Source: Mantis religiosa
Taxonomy: Eukaryota > Arthropoda > Insecta > Mantodea > Mantidae
Assembly: GCA_030765055.1 (NCBI GenBank)
Contig: CM060953.1
Location: forward strand, 178,910,709-178,974,708
Reading direction: 5' to 3'
DNA length: 64,000 bases
The notes under the pieces are model-generated. The model worked only from the letters and a program-made list of their open reading frames with translations. It did no database searches and was not told the DNA's origin. A program made the translations under genes and the position numbers. This document shows, piece after piece, positions 10,956 to 22,044 of the stretch (position 1 is the stretch's first letter; each line of letters opens with the position of its first letter).

Positions 10956-11335
10956 GGAAATTAATTGTTCTTTCACACTAGCCCTGTGTAGGACGCACTA
11001 AGAAAGGGTGGAGCCAGACTGAAACATTCAATACCATAGCCGGTATTTGAACCATGGATCTTCTGGTCTCCGTCCAGCCGCTCTAAACCATTGAGCTACT
11101 ATGGCCAACGTGCCGACATGACATTAAATTCTCCAACCGACTAGGAGTTCTCATAAACACATGAGACAACTACCTTAATGACGACTTACTATGCTGTAAG
11201 TACTTTAAGGCCCGGGCTTTATAGTTCGGACCACTATTAGGTACAGTTAATGGAAATTAATTGTTCTTTCACACTAGCCGTGTGTAGGACGCACTATGAA
11301 AGGGTAGAACCAGACTGAAAACTTCAGGATTTTGT
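10956..11335 (-). repeat. SINE family A, tandem dimer
   Basis: GGAAATTAATTGTTCTTTCA occurs at 10956 and again at 11252, a 296-base period. The first unit contains the tRNA-like head on the minus strand (11040-11105), with the reverse complement of box B visible as GGTATTTGAACC. The second unit is cut off about 80 bases in. Other copies lie at 36230-37020, 37806-38160, 42630-43040, 44180-44312 and 53515-53845. Confidence 0.8.
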
Positions 11336-12474
11336 ATACGATTAGAAAGAATTGGTGTTGACTATTCAAAAGAGAAGTGAACAAGGAAATTAATGTGTTG
11401 TTACTGGAAGTTCTAAAACGAATATGGTAATTTAACAGCCTGGGTTGACCACTTAATTACATTTCTTGTATTTTATATTTCTAAGAAGCTTAGTACAAAT
11501 AAATAAAATATACTTTGGGTTAGTGGTAGGGAAAGCAAAATGCCTTTTAACGGATTCAGGAACCTCCCCCTCCCCCCAAAAAAAACCGGTGAAATCGTGA
11601 TATAGAATTTTTGGGTGGAATGTACACTTCCAAGTGAAAAGACAAAAGACTTGTAACATCGGTACACGGAGTTCCGTTCCATTCTGTATATGCAATCTTT
11701 GAAAACAGCACGTTTACATGATCGCTACAATGGTTGGCAGTAAAGGAATCTTTTATTGACCAAGTTGTCTGTCTGTCTGTCTGTCCCTAGCACGATGTGG
11801 GGAGGAAACGGTACGCGTGCCTGATATCGACCCACCTGCACCGTGCAAATAAAAACACACCCCACAATGGAGGAGAGATTCCCTCTTCTATAAGTGATTA
11901 TTTCAAAGAATTCACCGAAAACTACAGAGGCGGCTGTTCCACCTAAACTGTAAATTATTGCTAGGTCTCCTCTCCGATATAGGTAATATGGTGACGTGCG
12001 GAATCCAGGTTCAACTATTTTTACCTTAGTTTAATTTTCACTACACGTATAAAACGAAATATTAGAGGTGAGAGTTTTAGTAGAATCTCCAGATTATAGC
12101 CGATTAAAATCTCGACGATTTCAACCAAATTTTAAGAGCCATGGGTAAAACTAAATTACGTTTTAAGAATAAAAATATTTCTGTGTTGCATTTACTTCAC
12201 TTCTCAGCTGACTCTCCTATAAATTATCGTTACAAAATCGCATTATTTGACTTCTAATTGTTAACTTACATGAACTTTCCTTTCACGTTTACACAGTAGG
12301 TAAAGTGATCGATGTTTAAAAGTGAATTTGTATGCAATGGTGTTGAACTTTCATACATTTTGAATGATCAGAAAGATAAGCAATGAAGACTTTCCAGAAG
12401 TGAACAAGTATATTTTAAAATTAAAAAATAAGGAAATTCTCAGAAATGGTTGAAAAATATTCAACCTAAGTATA
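11336..12474. other. no recognisable gene
   Basis: AT-rich sequence with a very short (GTCT)4 run near 11768. The overlapping short minus-strand ORFs at 11453-11695 have no recognisable motif. Confidence 0.45.
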
Positions 12475-13085
12475 CTTTAACAAGATTTGTATAACGGCTG
12501 TTCTGCTTTAGGCCCCGAGAGTTTAAAATTATTTAAATATGTTTAAATATGTGGTTTAAAAATCGTTATGTACATGTTAAAATTAATAAGAAAGGAAATT
12601 GTTAAAATTCAGTAGGCCATGAGATGAAGAAACATGTAACTGATATGATGTGAATGTTTTATGATTGGTAGTTTTAAAAACGAGATTATGTAATATGGAG
12701 CAGTAAAAATTAAGTTTGATTAGTAGTGATGGCAACGAGAGGATATAGAGTCAATAATTTTGGGAAAACAGCTAGGAAAGAAAGCTTCTTTCGATTGCAT
12801 AGCGTCGAAAAGAACAAACGTGTTTTGGATTGTGGAATGTCGAAGTGAACAGAATAAAACATTAAAAATAATTAGAACTGATTTTCAGAAAATTGTGTCG
12901 AAGAAATATCATTCTTATGTAAAGTGTTGTATAAAAATGGCATAAAGTATCACAATTAAATTACAAGTTAAACAACATTTACTTATTTCTGAGTTTATTT
13001 AACTAAATGATTCTTTCGCTTGCGACCAGGCCTGAGAAAAGATTTCTCATTGCTCTTACTGAAGTAGATCAGGAGATTTTAGATA

Positions 13086-13086
<1 letters not shown>

Positions 13087-13174
<88 letters not shown>
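13087..13174. repeat. (TAA)n microsatellite, about 29 units
   Basis: A pure TAA tract abutting the 3' end of the minus-strand LINE. On the LINE's sense strand it reads (TTA)n after the 3' UTR, so it is probably the element's simple-repeat tail, later expanded. Confidence 0.95.
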
Positions 13175-13179
<5 letters not shown>

Positions 13180-13183
<4 letters not shown>

Positions 13184-13865
13184 ATCACCTTATGTTTTAC
13201 AAGCATTGTTGAAAACAGGCAAGTCGTCAATTATATACAATTAAAGTTGCTGGTTATTTTGATATATATATACAGATATTAGAAGAAACTAAAACTTAGG
13301 TGATGTTATTCTAAATGTATAATGTCTTGTACACCTAATACAATGTCTAGGTTTTAGTCATAAGCATTGTAAAATAAGAAACTAGCACTCAAACAATAAA
13401 TTCTGAAGTTGTAGTCTTGGTTTAGAAATTCATCAAGTGAATAAAAAACATTATTAATTAAACATGATTTCAAGAAAAATTTGAATTTTGTTAAGTTACT
13501 AGACACTTTAACTTCTGCTGGGAGTTTGTTATATAGCTTGGCTCCCATGTAACTAGGCAACTTGTCGCACAGGTGGAGTCTATACATCATAGTAGCGAAA
13601 TTATTCTTGTTTCTTGTGTTGTGGTTATGAATATCCGAATTTGTTTGCAATGGGATGTATTTTATCATACATAAAATTGTTTTGTAGATGTACAGGCTTG
13701 TCAGCGTCATTATTTTTTGCTGACGAAAGGCTTCCCTACATGATTCTTTAGTTTTTAAATTAGATATATATCTAATTGCTCTTTTCTGTAAAGTAAAAAT
13801 GTTGTGTAAATTTAATTTCGAAGTATTGCCCCAGATCTCCAGACCATATGAGATGTGTGATACAT
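13180..13865 (-). pseudogene. CR1/L2-like LINE, 5'-truncated polymerase end
   Basis: An open minus-strand frame covers the C-terminal end of a LINE polymerase. It reads SYGLEIWGNTSKLN, then LQKRAIRYISNLK, a TSLYIYKTI helix, DIHNHNTRNKNN, and KLYNKLPAEVK. The order matches the post-palm thumb region of CR1/L2-type elements. The ORF continues artificially into family X sequence at its 5' side (13866-14010), so the first 50 or so codons of the open frame are not LINE. 5' truncation and the simple-repeat tail are typical of target-primed insertion. About 160 codons are intact, suggesting a fairly recent insertion. Confidence 0.85.
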
Positions 13866-14025
13866 CTGAATGCCAGATATCAATAAAAAATGCAGATCGT
13901 GAAGTAGTAGCAGCTCGTGGCTTCATCGTCACCATCCACGAGGGCTGAATACAACCCACAACTCCATTGACAACGCGGGACGACATCAGGTGAGAATCAT
14001 CCCGTCCCACATCTTCTCATCTCAT

Positions 14026-14681
14026 CATCAATAAATCCTGTTTCAGGTTGTATATTTTGCCTGCCCCTTGCGATTTAACATTTTATACTAAGTCAATCAG
14101 AAAGAAGAAGATTTCACTATTCTCAACAAATTCAACAATTACCTTTAAACTGTATTATGAATAACTAAAGTACTTTTAACATTCTAATCAACATATGGTA
14201 TTTGATAAAAGTAAAATACTTAGATGTTTGGGAGACATTCATGTTGCTATACGTACATAGAGTAAGTAAACATTACTCAAACAATCCGGACAAAGGATAC
14301 TTCTACGTAATGTAAGCTATTCCAGAACTTCCAAGACTGAGAGAGCTGAAGAAACTCGTTTTACATCGTTTTGTGAGAGTAGATATCCAGTTCTTCATTC
14401 CTTATTACTTACGGCTATATGAAACTATAGTTCTAACAGATGAAGATGATGACTTAATACAAAAGTCCTCCATATCACTGTACAATATTTAATAAATATA
14501 TAGCTGTGGAAAATCAAATTAATTCATGATTCGAGTTTAAAATGCAACATCAGGTACGCCAGCAAAAAAATTATGTAGAGAGAAAACGACTAACACTGAA
14601 CCGATATTGGATAATTAACAATTGAAAAGATCATTCTTTTCGAACCAGAATTTGTTCCGCGAAGAGGTTGACTGGATGGCC
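14026..14681. other. no recognisable feature
   Basis: AT-rich non-coding sequence between family X and the Harbinger element. Confidence 0.5.
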
Positions 14682-14924
14682 TTATGCCCTATTTCACCAA
14701 CAGATGTTAAAATCGACGTTAAAAATGTAACGTAACAATTGTCACAGCGTTAAAACTAATGTTAAATTTCTTGCATTACACCAACCTGTTTTCTGAAAAT
14801 GTTAACAAACCTGTGTTAACGACAAGATACTTGTAAATATCACTCCTATAGAAGGCTATGGATGAGTCGTATTATTTTCTGAACGTACTCCGATGTGCTT
14901 TTGCTTTCATTTTCGTCTGCACAA

Positions 14925-15200
14925 ATGGCGGATGAACAAAATCATAAATAAAGCCATGAGACAAATTTACCAACGTCGGACAAAGAATTGTTAGTTGAAA
15001 TGGTAACGAAGTGTAAGGATATCGTGGAAAATAAGAGGACGGATGCAGTGAATGTAAACGAGAAAGATGTCGCGGGGAAAATATTGGAAACGAATTTAAT
15101 TCAAATACATGTGTCACTACTACAAGCACCAGACAACTTGTCAGTATTATGTAAATTTAAAACGAGGTGCGAAGAACAAGTGCCTTAAACGTTCCAAGAC
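14925..15200 (+). pseudogene. Harbinger MYB/SANT-like DNA-binding protein, broken
   Basis: ATG at 14925, a TAA at 14949, then in the same frame KELLVEMVTKCKDIVENKRT followed by DAVNVNEKD. This is the first helix of the MYB/SANT-like accessory protein of Harbinger elements, which helps carry the transposase to DNA. After about residue 50 the family-like sequence moves between frames: EFNSNTCVTT in one frame, then NLKRGAKNKCLKR in another. At least one nonsense and two frameshift lesions are present. The identification rests on pattern memory of the family plus the element's own TTA-flanked ends. Confidence 0.65.
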
Positions 15201-15825
15201 GGGAGGTGAACAATGTATTATCCACATAATCCAGTGAATTATAAAATCGCAAATAATACTTGAAGCAAAGGCGAGATCGGCATATTCCTTTCTATGTATA
15301 TTCTAACTCATTATTACGTAAATTTAAAACGAGGTGCGAAGAAGGACAAGTGACATGAACGTTTCAAAACGGCAGGTGGACAGTTTATTATCCACATAAT
15401 TCAGTGAATTATAAAATCGCAAATAATACTTGAAGCAAAGGCGAGATCGGCATATTCCTTTCTATGTATATTCTAACTCATTATTACGTAAATTTAAAAC
15501 GTGGAGCGAAGGACAAGTGACTTAAACGTTTCAAGACGGGAGGTGTACAACGTATTATCCACATAATCCAGTGAATTATAAAATCGCAAGGTTATTAATA
15601 CTTGAAGCTAAGGCGAGATTGGCATATTCCTTTCGATGCATTTTCTAACTCAGTATTGCGTAAATTTAAAACGAGGTGCGAAGAAGGTCAAGTGACGTGA
15701 ACGTTTCAAGACGGGAGGTGGACAGTGTATTATCCACATAATTCAGTGAATTGTAAAATCGCAACGTTATTAATATTTGAAGCAAAGACGAGATCGCCAT
15801 ATTCCTTTCGATGCATGTTCTAACC
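15145..15825 (+). repeat. 172-bp tandem repeat inside the Harbinger element
   Basis: The box CATATTCCTTTC recurs at 15281, 15451, 15623 and 15798 (periods 170, 172, 175). Each unit carries a GTAAATTTAAAACGAGGTGC piece from the MYB-like coding region, so the array arose by duplicating part of that pseudogene and its downstream sequence. Confidence 0.9.
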
Positions 15826-16182
15826 TCTCTTGTACTTCCGCAGTAACCTTCATAGCAACATGTTTTGACAGTGTATACCTCCGTAAAACAATTTTCTTCG
15901 GATAATTCCTCAAAATCATTTCTTCTCATAGGCCGTAGACTATTATGAATGCCATTTAGACGGTCTTAAATATAGCAAATCGACATCAACAACTGAGTTC
16001 ATGCTCGCCATCTTGACTATTTACAATTGTTAAGGACTTAACATCAGAAATTCGGCTAGTTAGTTTAACATGAGATTTAACACGAGTGTTACGCTAACAC
16101 TTGTTGGTGAAATGCAATTTTTGTTTTAACTATTGCTAAACTCGTGTTAAGTCTTAACATTTGTTGGCGAAATCGGGCATTA

Positions 16183-16530
16183 GAGTGTTAAATTTTATCT
16201 TCATGTTCACCACCATGTCCTCTTTTACGTTGTATATCTATGAAAGAGTTATGCGGAAAGCTTTAACATTTCAATTACCATATTTTAAGGGTGAGTCGAT
16301 ACCAGTTTTCCTCGATAATCGTTATTTTCCACGATATTCGATACTTCGATAATCGATATCGTCATTTCTACTTCTAGATTCAATACAAAATAAAATGTTG
16401 GGAGAACTGTGTAATCGCAATGAAATTCAATAGGTGCAGTTATTTAATGATACAAAATTTAAAACCATCAGTGTTCTTATTTTTAAATTCTATATTAGAA
16501 TTTTAAAGCAATGCAGTTGACTTTTATAAG
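16183..16530. other. no recognisable gene
   Basis: AT-rich sequence with several TATCGAT-like repeats near 16300-16365. No supported feature. Confidence 0.45.
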
Positions 16531-16536
16531 TTTTTG

Positions 16537-16720
16537 TTAGAAAAATAATAGCATTCTCACTCTTTCAGTGTCAAGTCTACTTCTTTTTCTGTCACATATG
16601 AGTCCTGCTGTGCTAAATAGTCTTTCAGAGATAACTGTTGCAGGCGGAATATACAAATATTTAGCGCCTAATTTGTTTAGTTTTGGTAATCTTGAATTTG
16701 TTTTCCAGTAATACAGTGTA
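16537..16720 (-). pseudogene. hAT transposase C-terminal dimerisation domain, fragment
   Basis: The minus strand reads LGAKYLYIPPATVISERLFS, then STAGLICDRKRSRL and ERVRMLLFF. This is the dimerisation-domain core found at the C-terminus of hAT transposases (consensus YL-IPA-S-PSER-FS-AG with a later R-RL). Sequence upstream in the open frame (to 16836) is not recognisable as hAT. No 8-bp target duplication or terminal repeats could be found. Confidence 0.8.
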
Positions 16721-16991
16721 CTAGAAAAAGGAAGTGAAGTGGAAGTGCACTTTAGTTTATGGCGTATACAGCACCCAATGCCTGGTATATGACGATGAAG
16801 AACAAGAAAATTAGAAGTAGTGCTGAAATCTATCATGACCGAGGAAATTCGCGAGAAAAAAAAAACGCACCTTAATTTAGACTGATAGGCCCTGGGGGTT
16901 TGAATTTAAACACGATGATAACTCTCTCCCACAAAAGGTACTTATGGACTTCTAGATTTTCAAAACTTGAAAGGACTAGCTATAGAAACTA

Positions 16992-17673
16992 CAGTGCGAT
17001 CCATATAAATCTGAACCATTTCAATAGGCCATAGCGTTTGAACCAATAACAGGACACATTTGCAACTTTGGGAGAAAATAAAACACAATTGGGAGATTGC
17101 ATTACACTATTTACATCTCAGAGAAAATGGAAGTGTCCTCCACCAGCATCTATAGATGTTTGCACTCGTCTCACCATTTTCTCTGAAGTTTTACAGAGAG
17201 TATCCTTGCCAATGTTACTTTATTTCGGTTCGAATGGATTGCTTGAGAACATCAATTGTCCGTGGCCTATTCTTGTACACTCTATTTTTAGATACCACAA
17301 CAAGAAAATATCCGGTGAGGTTAGGTCAGGGGATCTGGGAGCCACAGACCTTTCGAGATTATTCTATTATCAAAGAAACTGGGTAGAAGTTCCATGGTGT
17401 CATTAGATGTATGACACGTTGCCCCATCTTGTTGGAAATAACCTTCTCTCAATTCGATATAATCTCCGTAAAACTTCAGAGAATATAGTGAGACGAGTAC
17501 AAACATCTATAGATGCTGGTGGAGGACACTTCCAACATTTTCTCTGAGATTTAAATAGTGTAATGTAATCGCACAATTGTCTATTATATTCTCCCAAAGT
17601 TGCACGTGTATCCTATTATTAGTTCAAAAGTTATGGCTTATTGAAATGGTTCAGGTTTATATGGATCGAACTG
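16992..17673 (-). mobile_element. foldback Tc1/mariner-type derivative with about 200-bp arms
   Basis: This 682-bp element starts CAGTGCGATCCATATAAATC and ends, in reverse, CAGTTCGATCCATATAAACC. TA flanks both sides. The two arms are inverted copies of about 230 bases, including GTGTCCTCCACCAGCATC on the left and its complement on the right. The central part (17240-17460) still encodes, on the minus strand, YFQQDGATCHTSNDTM (second catalytic Asp) and an LTSPDIFLLWYLK-like third-motif piece. It is an internally rearranged, non-autonomous element. Confidence 0.8.
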
Positions 17674-18783
17674 TATTAATACTTTTGGATATTAAGAATA
17701 AGTTATCTACGTCCTTTTAGAGCATAAAGTGAACTTAACGACGTCTTTCTACCTGAATACTCAAACTGTCATCACCAAGCATGAGGCGATGTCAGCACAA
17801 AGGACCTTTGTTACGGCAGCCAGGTGACACAACACACACTTCGTTATAGTATGGGAGGGCAGGTGGTGCCAATTGTTGCACACTCAAATCCAATTATTGC
17901 CTTTGTGACGATGACGACGACGACGACGCTCATGGATTTACTTAGCAAAGCTGGGTGTTATGAACTTTTTGTTGTCACGTAATGAATTTCCTCTGCAAGG
18001 CCGCAAAGCTTCCCCTAATGTTTGTTTTGTTAGTTTGCTTAACAAGAAGAACACAAACCGTTATATTCATACCTTTGTTTAATGTCAGTGGATTTTCATA
18101 AAGGCACCATGTGTTTGTGTACGGCTAACTGTAATTTGTACGTTCTCCTCCTTTTGTATATGAACAGCTGGGCTTCTTTAGAGTCCACTGCTAAAACGCT
18201 TCACATAAGAAACCGTACTGCACTAAAACACTGGTTGTCAACATAATTAAACTTTCTCTGGCTGTTGGAACACTGATCTCCACATACACACTATAAAATA
18301 TCGGAGTGAAGTTTGTGACGACTTCCAACTGCCTTCAAATTAACAACTTGTTACGGTTGGTACATTTCTAAAACAAAAAAGGAAACTCTAAAGTACACAT
18401 ATAAACATGTCCCATAATTTTGGAAAAGGTAACTACTTACAATTTTAGAAGAAGATGCAACGTGAAGTTTGTGTTTCACTATGCTAAAATGTCGAGCTTT
18501 GTATCGTGAGGGATGCTGATGCTAAATGTATGACACACAATTTGTATGAAATTCCTGTTTGTTGTTAGTTTTTCCAATAATATGTCACTGGTTACAATAG
18601 AGTTGTTAGACTTTCAAGCTAAAAGTACAGGATATTTCAGAAAGGTTTCCTTAATACCTGACACCTCTACCAGGCAATGAGAAAAGAATGTTCACTGCTA
18701 CCAACTACCAGTTATAGCAATGCTACCAAGATTGGGAAAAGGGACCTAATAGTTCGATATATCGCAAAGTAGGTTTCACAAAA
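17674..18783. other. no recognisable gene
   Basis: AT-rich sequence with a short (GAC)n run at about 17905-17925. The 5' terminal repeat of the following mariner should lie here but was not identified. Confidence 0.45.
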
Positions 18784-21195
18784 ATGGAGGATTTTGAAAA
18801 ACGAACAGTGATCAAATACTTCCACTTGAAAGGCTTAATGTCTAAATAAATCAAGAAATAAATGGACGGTATATTGAAAGACTTTGCCCCTTCATATACA
18901 ATGTTTGAAAGGTGGGTTGTAGAGTTTAAAATGGGACGTACGAGCACTAGTGATGAACCTCGCTCTGTCCCTTCATATACAATGATTAAAAGGTGGGTTG
19001 TAGAGTTTAAAATGGGACGTACGAGCACTAGTGATGAACCTCACTCTGTCCCTTCATATACAATAATTAAAAGGTTGGTTATAGAGTTTAAAATGGGACG
19101 TACGAGCACTAGTGATGAACCTCGCTCTGTCCCTTCATATACAATGATTAAAAGGTGGGTTGTAGAGTTTAAAATGGGACGTACGAGCACTAGTGATGAG
19201 CCTCGCTCTATCCCTTCATATACAATAATTAAAAGGTGGGTTGTAGAGTTTAAAATGGGACGTACGAGCACTAGTGATGAGCCCCGTTCTGTCCCTTCAT
19301 ATACAATAATTAAAAGGTTGGTTGTAGAGTTTAAAATGGGACGTGCGAGCACTAGTGTTGAGTCTCGCTCTGTCCCTTCATATACAATATTTGAAAGGTG
19401 GGTTGTAGAGTTTAAAATGGGTCGTACGAGCACTAGTGATGAGCCTCGCTCTGTCCCTTCATATACAATAATTAAAAGGTTGGTTGTAGAGTTTAAAATG
19501 GGTCGTACGAGCACTAGTGATGAGCCTCGCTCTGTCCCTTCATATACAATGATTAAAAGGTCGGTTGTAGAGTTTAAAATGGGACGTATGAGCACTAGTG
19601 ATGAACCTCACTCTGTCCCTTCATATACAATGATTAAAAGGTTGGTTGTAGAGTTTAAAATGGGACCAACGAGCACTAGCGATGAGCCTCGCTCTGTCCC
19701 TTCATATACAATGATTAAAAGGTGGGTTGTACAGTTTAAAATGGGACGTACGAGCACTAGTGATAAGCCTCGATCTGTCCCTTCATATACAATGATTAAA
19801 AGGTGGGTTGTACAGTTTAATATGGGACGTACGAGCACTAGTGATAAGCCTCGCTCTGTCCCTTCATATACAATAATTAAAAGGTTGGTTGTAGAGTTTA
19901 AAATGGAACGTACAAGCACTAGTGATGAGCCTCGCTCTGTCCCTTCATATACAATAATTAAAAGGTTGGTTGTAGAGTTTAAAATGGGACGTACGAGCAC
20001 TAGTGATGAGCCTCGCTTTGTCCCTTCATATACAATAATTAAAAGGTTGGTTGTAGAGTTTAAAATGGGACCAACGAGCACTAGCGATGAGCCTCGCTCT
20101 GTCCCTTCATATACAATGATTAAAAGGTGGGTTGTACAGTTTAATATGGGACGTACGAGCACTAGTGATAAGCCTCGATCTGTCCCTTCATATACAATAA
20201 TTAAAAGGTTGGTTGTAGAGTTTAAAATGGGACGTATGAGCACTAGTGATGAGCCTCACTCTGTCCCTTCATATACAATGATTAAAAGGTGGGTTGTAGA
20301 GTTTAAAATGGGACCAACGAGCACTAGCGATGAGCCTCGCTCTGTCTCTTCATATACAATGATTAAAAGATGAGTTGTAGAGTTTAAAATGGGACGTACG
20401 AGCACTAGTGATGAGCCTCGCTCTGGACGTTCTGTGAAAGTTGCAACTCCAAGGATCATTGAAAACATTCTTGGTTTAGTACTGAAAGACCGCAAATTAA
20501 ACTTGTTCGGGATAGCAGAGGCTGTAAGCATATCGAAATAACGTATAGGTAATATTTTAACTAATGTTTTGGGTTTTCAAAAGATCGGTACAAGTTGGGT
20601 ACGTGTTTGTTGACACCAGATCTAAAGTTGCAAAGAAAAACTGTTTGCGTTAAGAATTTGAAGCTCTACAGTAAAAATCCCAGTGAATTTTTGAGACTGC
20701 TTATTTCCTTGGATGGCACTTGGATACGCGACTACACTCCAGAAAGTAAATTACAGTCAAAACAGTGGAATATCCAAGATGAACCAACTCCAAAGAAGGC
20801 TAAGTCAATTTGTCAGCTAACGAGCTTATGGCGATTATTTTGTGGGATGCAGAGGGAATTACTTTTACTGATTACTTGGAAAAGGGTAAAGGTATCAATG
20901 GTGACTACTACACAAACTTACTGCAAGGTTTGAGTGATGAGGTGGACAGAAAAAGAGGTCTCATTTGTCTGAGAAAAATATATTTTGTCACGACAATGCT
21001 CCGGCCATTCGTTCAGTCATTACAATGGGAAAAATTGTGAATTAAAGTTGGGATTTCTTGAACATCCACCCTATTTGATAAATGTAGCAGCCAATGACTA
21101 CCACCTGTTCCAAAATCTCAAAAAACCTTTCTTGGAGGACGAAGATTGCACAGCAACGAGGAGGTCATTGATGCATTAAACAGATATTTTGAGTA
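18784..21195 (+). pseudogene. mariner transposase with 19-fold internal repeat expansion
   Basis: Reading starts at ATG 18784 (MEDFEKRTVIKYFHLKGL), with TAA at 18847 and 18859 in the same frame. It then runs 503 open codons to a TGA at 20371 that replaces the Trp codon of KRWVVEF. The middle is 19 copies of a 27-residue unit, PSYTMIKRWVVEFKMGRTST plus SDEPRSV. This is the recognition helix of the second HTH and the following linker, present once in normal mariners. After the array the usual order resumes in shifting frames: EAVSISK, LLISLDGTWI (first Asp; the usual Glu is Gly), QSKQWNI, a CHDNAPA second motif, HPPYLINVAANDYHLF (third motif) and KLEHRYDKG. Several frameshifts lie after 20540. 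It cannot make an active transposase. Confidence 0.88.
18888..20424 (+). repeat. 81-bp coding minisatellite, 19 copies
   Basis: The period is exactly 81 bases with no indels, so every copy keeps the same frame and open frames also appear on the minus strand. Differences between copies are mostly amino-acid-changing (for example W/L/S, E/Q/K, R/H and GR/GP/ER at fixed positions), arguing against purifying selection. A variant beginning TGGGACCAACGAGCACTAGC recurs at 19661, 20066 and 20309, spacings of 405 and 243 bases (5 and 3 units). The last copies thus form a higher-order duplication. Confidence 0.97.
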
Positions 21196-22044
21196 ACATG
21201 ATAAATGCACTACAGAGATGATTTAATTAAATTGGAACACCGATATGACAAAGGTATTCGTCTTTCTTGAGTTTATGTTGAGAAATAAAGGAAACAAATT
21301 TAAATGCTTTTTTTTTTATTGTGAGGCCCAGGACTTGCCTGCAACCCTCCTATACTTTATTATCACTTAGTTTTTTTTTTCAGATTCACTTCCCTTTCCT
21401 GAACTCAGTGCTGGTAAACTTAGTGCTTTATTATTATTTTTAGTTTATTACACTGCATTAAATTCTACAAGCACCTAGCTTGTGACGTATTGCAGACACG
21501 AAATATGATCATATTTGAATGTGGAATTTTAAGATTTTAATCTTATCTGGTTGTTCACTTGGTTTTTATTTGTTAATGTGTACATGCAAGGGCTACAAGC
21601 TATTGATTTTAAATACCGGGTGAGTAAAAGAGTATGGAACCCCGCTGTTGCTGCTCTATGAAGTGATACTTTTTAGAAAAGCTGTAAGATATCAAAATTC
21701 CCTCACATTACCATGATTACAAAGGTTATGATTATTTTTGACTTGTTAAATGGCAACATTTATTTTTTCTGCAGTCCTCAAGTTTCAGGACGTACAATAC
21801 TCTTTCAAACTGCAATTTAAATGTATTAGGACCTTACTGTATGTGTACTGAGCAAAGGAAAACACATCATAACCTCAAACTGAGTAGGTTTTGAATCGAA
21901 CAATACAGTAGGCTACTTCAATATGTGGCTTTGGATTATCAAATTCAGACAAAAGCTAAGCTAATAAGGACAACAATGCTTACTTCACTGCAAAATCTTC
22001 ATGAAAGTAATAGTCATGGTACAACTTACGACAACGAATTTAAA
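21196..22044. other. mariner 3' tail and unassigned sequence
   Basis: To about 21350 this is the 3' end of the preceding mariner, including a T-rich run at 21308-21320. The rest is AT-rich with no supported gene. Confidence 0.45.

Larger units (their letters stand above)
12475..14025 (+). repeat. interspersed repeat family X, copy A (with LINE insertion)
   Basis: Matches copy B at 26085-27285 over its whole length. Shared landmarks are CTTTAGGCCCCGAG, ATTTAAATATGTTTAAATAT, ACAGCTAGGAAAGAAAGC, CAGGCCTGAGAAAAG, and a GC-richer terminal part around CGTCCCACATCTTC. It starts near TGTATAACGG and ends near CCCACATCTTC, so an LTR is possible, but no target duplication or coding partner was found. 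Bases 13083-13860 are a LINE inserted at GATTTTAGAT. Confidence 0.75.
14685..16179 (+). mobile_element. PIF/Harbinger element with TTA target duplications
   Basis: The element is 1495 bp. The left end begins TGCCCTATTTCACCAACAGA. The right end in reverse begins TGCCCGATTTCGCCAACAAA. TTA flanks both sides (14682-14684 and 16180-16182), the PIF/Harbinger signature. Further CACCAAC motifs sit just inside both ends, probable subterminal binding sites. It encodes only a broken MYB/SANT-like protein and carries four tandem copies of a 172-bp segment. No DDE nuclease was seen, so it is non-autonomous. Confidence 0.85.

Noticed and set aside
13866..14010. N-terminal 50 codons of the 13354-14010 ORF as LINE protein
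   Set aside because: This segment matches repeat family X at 27125-27285, so the frame is a fortuitous fusion across an insertion junction.
19041..20243. Minus-strand ORFs of 184 and 211 codons
   Set aside because: Shadow frames of the 81-bp array.
18862..20373. 503-codon ORF as a novel repetitive structural protein
   Set aside because: The unit is a mariner HTH segment, lies between mariner N- and C-terminal sequence, has upstream stops in frame and shows no sign of purifying selection.
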